From Paenibacillus wulumuqiensis (GTDB lineage Bacteria; Bacillota; Bacilli; Paenibacillales; Paenibacillaceae): a DNA stretch of 64,000 bases. The notes beneath the pieces were generated by a model, which saw only the letters and a list, made by a program, of their open reading frames with translations, did no database searches and was not told the origin of the DNA. A program made the translations under genes and the position numbers. Below are positions 56,699 to 64,000 of the stretch, piece after piece (within the stretch, counting starts at the first letter, position 1; every line of letters starts with the position of its first letter). The stretch covers positions 124,001 to 188,000 of the forward strand of contig NZ_LAQP01000014.1 of NCBI RefSeq assembly GCF_000971965.1, in the 5' to 3' direction.

Positions 56699-56727
56699 AG
56701 TATACATCTTTTGAAGAGGAGATGCAA
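56699..56727 (-). promoter_or_regulatory. Promoter of tRNA-Leu
   Basis: On the minus strand TTGCAT (56722-56727) and TATACT (56699-56704) are spaced by exactly 17 bases. The leader between promoter and tRNA contains an 8-bp inverted repeat, ACTTCCTA/TAGGAAGT (56629-56636, 56667-56674). Confidence 0.75.
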
Positions 56728-56837
56728 GCATTTTTTGGAAATAAAATTTCCGGTCTGTAAAGTGTAGATTTCCCTTTTTGAGAAAGGTGGAATAATACAT
56801 TAATGCTTGCTTGATTTATTGTAGCAAATAATAAAAT

Positions 56838-56886
56838 AAGCGTGGAGACCCTGTAACATTAATGAATACAGAAGATTTCCACGCTT
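56838..56886 (-). terminator. Long-loop terminator-like hairpin after the binding-protein gene
   Basis: AAGCGTGGA (56838-56846) and TCCACGCTT (56878-56886) are perfect inverted repeats with a 31-base loop. On the minus strand they are followed by ATTTTATTATTT. Confidence 0.6.
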
Positions 56887-57004
56887 AAGTGAGTGAACTA
56901 TCAGGCTTTGCAAAAAATATTTGTGTTCGAAGCCTATAGATGAAAGCTGAACAACACGGTTTAGCTTTGATCCGCAGAGTATATCTACTTACCGAACATC
57001 TATT

Positions 57005-57979
57005 TTACTTTGCAGACAGCTCGTCGATCAGAGTATCGATCGCATAAGACTTGGCGAGCGGTGTGTCATTGAAGAAACTGTTGTCTACGATATATACGTG
57101 ATTGGACTGTACAGCGGTCAGCTGCTTCCAGATGGCTCCGTCAGCGGAAGCGGCCATCCGTTTGCTCAGCGCTGCCGCGGTGTCGTTCGGGATACCGGTG
57201 GAGATGAACAGGTAATCCGGGTTCATCGATTGCAGCTGCTGCAAAGTTACCGGAGTCGATTCAGCGTCTGTAGTCATGCCTTCCGGTGCTTTGAGCGCCA
57301 GATCCTGATACAGCACCTCGCCGACGCCGTTCTGTACATTGTTGTGCAGAATCAGATTATTCTCCTGCATGCTCAGCGCAGCAATAGTGGATGTTCCGAC
57401 GATCGGTGCCAGCTTGGTCTTGGCTCCGTTGAACTTCTGCTGATAGGCATTCATGAACTGCTTGGCTGCCGTATCATGGTCGAGGAACGTACTGTACATA
57501 TACAGCTCACTGCGCCAGTCGAGAGTGGGATCGATATAGGCAGTTGGTGCAATCTTGGTGAGTGCATCATAGGTCGCGCGGTCGCCGTTATTGGTAATGA
57601 TCAGATCCGGCTTCTCGGCGGCGAGCGCGTTCAGATCGAGTTCGCCATTCTGGCCTTCGATCAATGTCAGCTTGTCACGCTGCTCATCGCTGGTGTAGGG
57701 AGGGAACACGTAATTGCCTTCGGCAGGCTTAGGAGCCAGTGAGATATCCGAGCCAATCGCGTTCATATAATCCATCGCATACTGGCTGGTGACCGCGATG
57801 TTCTTGGCAGCGATTGGTACATTGACCGTACCGTAAGAGTCCCTTACCGGCATTTCCTTAATACCGTTCGGGTTAAAAATATCCGCCCGCGTCTCTTTGG
57901 GTTGTCCGCAGGCTGTCAACAAAACGAGGATCAGGGATAACACCAGTCCTGCTCTGATATAAGCTGTTGAATATTTCAA
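57005..57979 (-). CDS. Siderophore-type ABC transporter substrate-binding lipoprotein
   Basis: 324 residues. The lipobox LLTACG at about 20-25 marks a lipoprotein tethered to the outer membrane face. The rest is the class III binding-protein fold used for iron-siderophore or cobalamin uptake: RDSYGTVNVPIAAKNIAVTS, LNALAAEKPDLIITN, and SNHVYIVDNSFFND near the end. Start is TTG 57979 with GAGGCGG 7 bases upstream. No permease or ATPase gene lies nearby, so it must share a transporter encoded elsewhere. I see no clear Fur box upstream. Confidence 0.9.
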   Translation of the reverse strand: MKYSTAYIRAGLVLSLILVLLTACGQPKETRADIFNPNGIKEMPVRDSYGTVNVPIAAKNIAVTSQYAMDYMNAIGSDISLAPKPAEGNYVFPPYTSDEQRDKLTLIEGQNGELDLNALAAEKPDLIITNNGDRATYDALTKIAPTAYIDPTLDWRSELYMYSTFLDHDTAAKQFMNAYQQKFNGAKTKLAPIVGTSTIAALSMQENNLILHNNVQNGVGEVLYQDLALKAPEGMTTDAESTPVTLQQLQSMNPDYLFISTGIPNDTAAALSKRMAASADGAIWKQLTAVQSNHVYIVDNSFFNDTPLAKSYAIDTLIDELSAK

Positions 57980-58130
57980 AATAATCCGCCTCTTTTCCGA
58001 GTATGCTTGGATATTTGAATAGACATGCAGCAGGCCATATACAGCACCTGTTATTATAAAATACCCAATAACTTTATTATACCAATAGCAGAGGAATGAA
58101 AGTCAACGCATTGGCACAACTGTCACCGGC

Positions 58131-58556
58131 TTGTCACAGAGTACAGGCAGAGCTGTGAAAATAACGGTTGAACAGCGGTGGGATAGCAGCGAAAGCAGTA
58201 AGCGAATTACTATTTTAAAAGATAAGCCCATCGACTTTATGATTAAAAAAGCGCATGGAGTGCATGGAACCCAAAGTCTCTTTTCAAACAGCAAAAAAGA
58301 ACAATGGACACCAGCTTTTACACACTGGATGCGACGAAAACGTAAACAAATCGAAACTGTATTTTCCATCTTAGTCAGTCGTTTCGCTCTTACTTCGATT
58401 CGTTCGAAGAGTCTAACGGGATTCAAAACCAATCTATATGGAGTTTTTGCTAGCATGCACTCTCTGGAAAAAGGGTATCATCCCAAATTAGTTAGAACTA
58501 GCACCACGGATATAAATAATGTTAATCTTATGTCATTCATTGGCCAATTGCTCTGA
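58131..58556 (+). pseudogene. IS982-like transposase C-terminal remnant
   Basis: About 140 codons. The segment MRRKRKQIETVFSILVSRFA followed by RSKSLTGFKTNLYGVFAS matches the end of IS982-family transposases, where ETxFS and the Arg-rich RxRS...GF blocks form the last part of the DDE domain. The N-terminal half and catalytic residues are missing and the frame opens without a credible start. I infer a truncated insertion sequence. The exact family is less sure than its transposase nature. Confidence 0.55.
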
Positions 58557-58592
58557 TATTATTTCTGCTAGGTAGATGAAAGGGGGGATATA

Positions 58593-58931
58593 GTATTTAA
58601 AAAGGAGCTTGGTGTAGTGATGTTGTTGAGTGCCGTTTTGCTTTCAGGGTGTGGTGGATGAGATAAGCCTGAAACAGTTACGCAAGGTGCGGATTATTAT
58701 CCAAACTAGCGAGGAACAGGCTTAAACAATTATGATATTCATATTGTTAGTGCGAGGATATCCGAGGGTGATTTGGTTGAGGGAAGTACTCGTCCAAGGA
58801 ATGGTGTTGATATGCAAAATGCGATCATACAAATGTGTATCCATAGATTGGTAAACAGGTCTCAACCTTTATTCCCGCCTACATTTCTCCAAACCACTAG
58901 TCATCTCAAAGAAGAAAATATTAATTTTTAG
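58593..58931 (+). pseudogene. Decayed lipoprotein gene with two in-frame stops
   Basis: One frame reads FKKELGVVMLLSAVLLSGCGG, a lipoprotein signal with lipobox, and continues to a stop at 58929-58931. It is interrupted by TGA at 58659-58661, directly after CGG, and TAG at 58707-58709. A good GGGGGG ribosome site lies upstream, but the expected start codon position reads GTA. Later segments such as NNYDIHIVSARISEGDLVEG look like real protein. I infer a pseudogene; the family is not recognised. AT-rich like its neighbours. Confidence 0.6.
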
Positions 58932-58938
58932 TGGGAGT

Positions 58939-59442
58939 GTGATTTTTTTGAAGAAAAGTCTTCGACCTGTTATGTACGTTATCCTGATTATTATGCTTAC
59001 TATATTACTTATTAATTTTTTTAATTCTACGGAGATAAAGAATCGTATGTTCCCTAATACAACATTTAAAAAAGAAGTTATTGAAAAGATTGAAGATAAG
59101 GAAATCTCTTATTTGTTGTTAATGGACTGGACTGAAAGTGAGGATGTAGTTACCTTAAGAAATAGGGCGGATATAGATTATATTCTGGATTGTTTAGCTG
59201 CTTTAAAGTTAAAAAAAGTGAGTAAATCCCCCGATACTTCTAAAGAAGTTTATTATATTACTATTACGGGTCAAAGGGAAAATTTATTCTCATTGTTTCT
59301 ATCTGATTCAAAGTATATGTTAATTACTGATTTTAAAAATAATTCTGTTCAACAATATGAAATAGAAAATGATTTTGATCTTAACAAAATTAAGAAGTTT
59401 TTTGGAAATGGAAACAAAAACAAAAACAGTCAATCTCTTTGA
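58939..59442 (+). CDS. Low-GC hypothetical protein with one membrane anchor
   Basis: 167 residues: N-terminal anchor (YVILIIMLTILLINFF), then a soluble domain with alternating charged and hydrophobic residues (EISYLLLMDWTESEDVVTLR, YYITITGQRENLFSLFLSD). I do not recognise the family. Base composition is far more AT-rich than the chromosome around it, pointing to transfer. GTG 58939 and TTG 58948 are both possible starts; GGGAG lies just upstream. It follows the decayed lipoprotein gene by a few bases, so the two probably formed an operon. Confidence 0.65.
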   Translation: MIFLKKSLRPVMYVILIIMLTILLINFFNSTEIKNRMFPNTTFKKEVIEKIEDKEISYLLLMDWTESEDVVTLRNRADIDYILDCLAALKLKKVSKSPDTSKEVYYITITGQRENLFSLFLSDSKYMLITDFKNNSVQQYEIENDFDLNKIKKFFGNGNKNKNSQSL

Positions 59443-59781
59443 CTGGATCCTTATGAAGGTCTCTTTTTCACTTGGCACCAAGCCTAGTATAGTCCCCGCT
59501 ACTCCCGATGAAAAGGTTACATAGGTAGGAGTTTGAAAATCAATGATAAAAGCCCCCGAAGTACTCCACTGATTTTTTTTAAATATTCTAGCTATTTCCT
59601 TGTCATTTAGTGCTTGTACGTAAGCAAAAGATAAAACCTGTTGTTGTTTTGCTAAGAGAGATTCATAAGCTTGATAAAGTGAATGATCCGTAATGTGATC
59701 TTTTAAATTTGGTGGCACAGATTCTGAATTATAAACAGTAAGTAAGACAGATTCTAGGTTTTCATCGTTGTCTAGCGTCAA
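59320..59781 (-). pseudogene. Sigma-factor region 4 remnant
   Basis: Residues 1-71 (59569-59781) resemble sigma-70 region 4 of small Bacillus sigma factors: DHSLYQAYESLLAKQQQVLS, then FAYVQALNDKEIARIFKKNQ. The usual helix-turn-helix end (QxxxSKxRxRAL) is absent. After KNQ the sequence becomes unrelated and runs antisense to the neighbouring gene. The 5' end also appears to be cut, with no ribosome binding site. I infer a truncated sigma-factor gene inside the AT-rich island. Confidence 0.4.
59412..59446 (-). terminator. Minus-strand terminator inside the AT-rich island
   Basis: On the minus strand CAGTCAA (59439-59445) pairs with TTGACTG (59427-59433), followed by TTTTTGTTTTTG. It overlaps the end of the plus-strand hypothetical gene. 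Confidence 0.6.
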
Positions 59782-59802
59782 TAGATGTAAAAATAAAAAG
59801 TG

Positions 59803-59831
59803 TTGACTATACTGCTAATTCATGATACATT
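59803..59831 (+). promoter_or_regulatory. Promoter of tRNA-Ala
   Basis: TTGACT (59803-59808), 17-base spacer, TACATT (59826-59831). The tRNA begins 30 bases after the -10 box. Confidence 0.65.
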
Positions 59832-59860
59832 AAAAGAGTTGTTGAACAAATACATATTAC

Positions 59861-59933
59861 GGGGCCTTAGCTCAGCTGGGAGAGCGCATCGCTGGCAGCG
59901 ATGAGGTCAGGGGTTCGATCCCCCTAGGCTCCA
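59861..59933 (+). tRNA. tRNA-Ala (anticodon GGC)
   Basis: 73 bases. Acceptor arms GGGGCCT and AGGCTCC pair with one G-T. The D-arm AGCTCAGCTGGGAGAGC is canonical. Anticodon loop CTGGCAG in stem CATCG/CGATG gives GGC. T-loop GGGGTTCGATCCCC. The 3' CCA is not encoded. It borders the AT-rich decayed island on its 5' side. Confidence 0.96.
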
Positions 59934-59940
59934 TACATAA

Positions 59941-59984
59941 AAACCACCACACACAAGGGTAACCAAGTGTATGGTGGTTTTTTG
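59941..59984 (+). terminator. Terminator of tRNA-Ala
   Basis: AAACCACCA (59941-59949) pairs with TGGTGGTTT, with inner ACAC/GTGT pairs, followed by TTTTTG. Confidence 0.9.
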
Positions 59985-60132
59985 CAGTGTTTAAGTTATG
60001 ACGCGATCCAGCCTGTTAGTCTCATTACTGGTATAAGCGTACTGTGGCTGCTCCAGCCTGGAACTCCTTACAATAGGAATTGTTCATGACACGATAACAA
60101 TTCATCCGCCTGGCGGAATAAGGAGCGAAACT

Positions 60133-61104
<972 letters not shown>

Positions 61105-61261
61105 TTCGGTTGGCAGGTTCCATGCACCTGTATATGGAATCTATTATGTGGCATTTTATTTTGAGACTGCCGGTCCTTAAAAAAGAAACAGGATTTTCGA
61201 TCTCCGTGATAGATTGGAAATATAAACTCAATAAGTGTAAAGTATAAATTTAATATCTGTA

Positions 61262-61304
61262 AAAAGACACCTTTTCGCATCGTTGTGCGAAAAGGTGTCT
61301 TTTC
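61262..61304. terminator. Strong bidirectional terminator
   Basis: A perfect 18-bp stem (61262-61279 with 61286-61303) around a 6-base loop, with T-runs on both strands, between convergent genes. Confidence 0.92.
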
Positions 61305-61333
61305 TAATGGAGCCTGCTGTTAATGATACAGAG

Positions 61334-61756
61334 TTATAAAGGCTGCAGGAATTCTTCAACAAACAATTTAATAAATTCCAGTGCTCCATATCCAAAAGCG
61401 GCAAACATATAGAGGTAGAAAAGGACAGAATCTCTGACACGGAAATATACACCATAATCCCTGCCACAGTAAGGACATATCCGTGCAACTGCCGAGATGG
61501 ATTCACCACAAGAGCGGCAATCCATCAAATCGTTTCTTATTCGTATCCCCCCGAGCCAGCGAATGATGCCCCTGATTCGTCTGTATACGCAAATCCACAT
61601 CACTATGAAGCAGAGAATTGCCATAATAGAAAACATTAAGACAGCAAGACCGGTCAATATTATTCCAAAAACATTATCGAGCGTACTAAAATCCAGATTT
61701 TTAAAATCCACCTGACTAAAATCAATACCTACAAAATGACTAATATCCTCGAGCAT
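61334..61756 (-). CDS. Zinc-ribbon membrane protein of unknown function
   Basis: 140 residues: an N-terminal polar segment (IDFSQVDFKNLDFSTLDNVF), two close hydrophobic helices (about 30-62), a zinc ribbon with CRSCGESISAVARICPYCG at about 90-108, then a final hydrophobic helix. The cytoplasmic zinc ribbon in a small membrane protein is common in Bacilli without known role. Start ATG 61756 has GGTGGAGG 6 bases upstream. Monocistronic. Confidence 0.75.
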   Translation of the reverse strand: MLEDISHFVGIDFSQVDFKNLDFSTLDNVFGIILTGLAVLMFSIMAILCFIVMWICVYRRIRGIIRWLGGIRIRNDLMDCRSCGESISAVARICPYCGRDYGVYFRVRDSVLFYLYMFAAFGYGALEFIKLFVEEFLQPL

Positions 61757-61810
61757 TATTTCCTCCACCTAAATAATTAAGCTTCTTTCCTACCAACGTT
61801 ATGCAGCAGT

Positions 61811-61969
61811 ATGTATAATTTGCCTGCTTATTTATTATCGGATGTTGAACTGAAAAATATAATGCAGATCAAAGTACAAAAAAAGCCGGTATCCAAACCC
61901 GAAAAGCAGTATACGCAGCCGGAATTAAAACATAAGAATAGCGAATTTACAGTGAACAACAATTTTTAA
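61811..61969 (+). CDS. Possible 52-aa small protein
   Basis: An open frame ATG 61811 to TAA 61967-61969 encodes MYNLPAYLLSDVELKNIMQI followed by a Lys/Gln/Pro-rich tail (KPEKQYTQPELKHKNSEF). The composition is protein-like and the frame is open in an otherwise AT-rich spacer. No clear ribosome binding site is visible, which lowers confidence. It ends 11 bases before the cre site of the licT promoter. Confidence 0.4.
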   Translation: MYNLPAYLLSDVELKNIMQIKVQKKPVSKPEKQYTQPELKHKNSEFTVNNNF

Positions 61970-61979
61970 AATTTAATAA

Positions 61980-62018
61980 AAGAAAGCGCTTGCTAAAATG
62001 CTGGATCGGTGTTATTCT
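61980..62018 (+). promoter_or_regulatory. cre site and promoter of the licT-PTS operon
   Basis: AAGAAAGCGCTTGCT (61980-61994) matches the CcpA cre consensus with one mismatch. It overlaps the -35 box TTGCTA (61990-61995), which is spaced 17 bases from TATTCT (62013-62018). CcpA bound here would block the promoter when glucose is present. Confidence 0.78.
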
Positions 62019-62025
62019 AGCTTTG

Positions 62026-62107
62026 GGATTGTTACTGAAAAGGCAAAACCCAGTGCATGCAGAGCTAATCATTAGCTATTCGCATGTGTTGGGTTTTGCC
62101 TTTTTTG
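62026..62107 (+). promoter_or_regulatory. RAT antiterminator and attenuator upstream of licT
   Basis: A ribonucleic antiterminator starts GGATTGTTACTG and ends GGCAAAACC (62026-62050), overlapping the left arm of a perfect 12-bp terminator, AGGCAAAACCCA (62041-62052) and TGGGTTTTGCCT (62090-62101), with TTTTTT after it. LicT-family proteins bind the RAT and prevent the terminator from forming. This copy is about 4 bases shorter than the second RAT. Confidence 0.85.
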
Positions 62108-62170
62108 TATATCCTGATTCTCCAATATCCATATCGTTATATGGCAGTCCACCAGAGGGGGACAGTGTGG

Positions 62171-63007
62171 ATGATTATCCAGAAAATCTTTAACAACAAT
62201 GCAATTATAGCCAGTGATCCGGGCAAGCGGGACTTTGTGGTGATGGGACGGGGCATTGCCTTCAAAAAAAGTGCAGGTGATCCGGTCGACAAGAGTCTGG
62301 TCGAGAAGATCTTTGTACTTCAGCAGACTGAAGCATCCGAGAAGTTCAAGGTGCTGCTCGAAGACATTCCGCCGGAATACGTATCGGTCTGCTACGATAT
62401 TATCGAATACGGCAAAAATAACCTGAATGTGACCTTAAGCGACTATATCTATGTCACGCTCACCGATCATCTGAACAATGCGTTCAAGCTGTACGATGAA
62501 GGCATCCGCAACCCCAATCCGCTCAGCTGGGAGATCAAGCGCTTTTATCCCAAGGAATACGGCATCGGCATCAAGGCGTTGGAATTTATTGAATCCATGC
62601 TGAACCGCAGGCTTCCTGAGGATGAAGCGGCCAATATCGCTCTGCATCTGGTCAACGCCGAGATTAACAGCTCGGGTACAAGGATGGCGAATGTGGCGGC
62701 CCAGGCGGAGAAGATTCAGGATATTCTGAATATTATCAAATATACGTACCGCCTGGAGCTGGATGAACAGTCGATCAGCTATGAGCGATTTATCACGCAT
62801 CTGAAATTCTTTTTCCAGCGGTTATCCCAGCCGCACAGGCAGGTGCTGGAAGATGACTTCCTGCTCCGGCAGGTGAAGACCAAGTACAAAAAAGCCTATA
62901 ATTGCATGCTAAAGATCGAGAAGTATCTGGATACCGAGTTGTCCGATGAGGAGAAACTCTACCTGACCATCCATGTCCACCGGGTCACCAATGACACAAC
63001 TTCATAA
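62171..63007 (+). CDS. BglG/LicT-family transcription antiterminator
   Basis: 278 residues. The RNA-binding CAT domain (MIIQKIFNNNAIIASDPGKR then DFVVMGRGIAFKK, residues 1-55) is followed by two PTS regulation domains. Phosphorylatable His residues are visible in LTDHLNNAF, ALHLVNAEIN, THLKFFFQ and IHVHRVTND. It binds RAT sequences and lets transcription continue when a beta-glucoside is transported. Start ATG 62171 with GAGGGGG about 9 bases upstream. Two RAT/terminator switches flank it, so it regulates itself and the PTS gene. Confidence 0.92.
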   Translation: MIIQKIFNNNAIIASDPGKRDFVVMGRGIAFKKSAGDPVDKSLVEKIFVLQQTEASEKFKVLLEDIPPEYVSVCYDIIEYGKNNLNVTLSDYIYVTLTDHLNNAFKLYDEGIRNPNPLSWEIKRFYPKEYGIGIKALEFIESMLNRRLPEDEAANIALHLVNAEINSSGTRMANVAAQAEKIQDILNIIKYTYRLELDEQSISYERFITHLKFFFQRLSQPHRQVLEDDFLLRQVKTKYKKAYNCMLKIEKYLDTELSDEEKLYLTIHVHRVTNDTTS

Positions 63008-63013
63008 AAATTT

Positions 63014-64000
<987 letters not shown>

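Noticed and set aside
57980-58090. Fur box upstream of the binding lipoprotein gene
   Set aside because: AT-rich with a GTTATT/AATAAC inverted repeat, but no match to the 7-1-7 Fur core.
58659-58709. Stop-codon recoding (selenocysteine or readthrough) in the lipoprotein frame
   Set aside because: Two different stop codons, an absent start codon and a decayed neighbourhood favour a pseudogene. No SECIS-like hairpin was apparent.
59560-59933. tRNA-Ala as an attachment site for an integrated element
   Set aside because: The AT-rich island lies on the 5' side of the tRNA. I saw no repeat of its 3' end and no integrase.

Overview
The window looks like a chromosomal segment of a Paenibacillus-like Firmicute (Paenibacillaceae). 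The evidence is strong GGAGG-type ribosome binding sites, frequent GTG and TTG starts, intrinsic terminators, Bacillus-type families (YtvI, YtoI, YfkAB, NrdR, FxsA) and a gene order that follows the Bacillus subtilis block dnaE-accDA-pyk-fxsA-ytvI-citZ-icd-mdh-phoPR-polA-mutM-coaE-nrdR. Most of the window has balanced base composition. One stretch near 58.0-59.8 kb is clearly AT-rich and decayed.

Layout. 0-1.7 kb: end of a suf iron-sulfur assembly operon (sufU fragment, sufB). 1.8-2.5 kb: AT-rich spacer with a gene remnant and an unannotated 41-residue secreted peptide gene. 2.5-12.7 kb: mixed housekeeping and accessory genes: YczE-like membrane protein and divergent MarR regulator, PaiA acetyltransferase, a chemoreceptor, a DnaQ-like exonuclease, an FAD oxidoreductase, an HD-GYP protein, a MoaD-MoaE fusion and a YunD-like phosphoesterase. 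12.8-18.2 kb: YfkAB radical SAM protein, CNNM/CorC-type membrane protein, HAD phosphatase, YheA/YlbF-type protein, YtoI. 18.4-27.2 kb: dnaE, accD-accA, pyk, a hotdog thioesterase, fxsA. 27.3-28.4 kb: ytvI on the minus strand.

28.5-32.8 kb: a sucrose cassette (LacI-type repressor, LacY-family permease, GH32 sucrase) sits between ytvI and citZ, where B. subtilis has no such genes. 33.1-36.8 kb: the TCA genes citZ-icd-mdh, with an unusual structured spacer between citZ and icd. 37-40.5 kb: small membrane protein, short-chain dehydrogenase, a repeat- and hairpin-rich spacer, and a BASS-family transporter. 40.5-46.3 kb: a phosphate locus with phoR, phoP, a soluble CBS-type chemoreceptor, pstB and phoU. 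Pho-box-like repeats of TTTACA/TTAACA with 11-bp spacing lie before phoP and before pstB. 46.4-51.8 kb: polA, mutM, coaE, a lytic transglycosylase and nrdR.

51.9-56.6 kb (minus strand): a secreted serine beta-lactamase-like protein, an AgrC-like GHKL kinase with a LytTR response regulator, and tRNA-Leu(CAG). 57-61.8 kb: an orphan siderophore-type binding lipoprotein, the decayed island (IS982-like transposase tail, lipoprotein pseudogene with two in-frame stops, low-GC hypothetical, sigma-factor remnant), tRNA-Ala(GGC), an aldo/keto reductase and a zinc-ribbon membrane protein. 61.8-64 kb: a LicT-type antiterminator with two RAT/terminator switches, one before licT and one before a beta-glucoside PTS gene that runs off the end.

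I found no CRISPR array, prophage or biosynthetic cluster. The most unusual items are the cytoplasmic CBS-chemoreceptor embedded in the phosphate regulon, the small secreted peptide at 2.1 kb, the long hairpin at 39.1 kb and the structured citZ-icd spacer.
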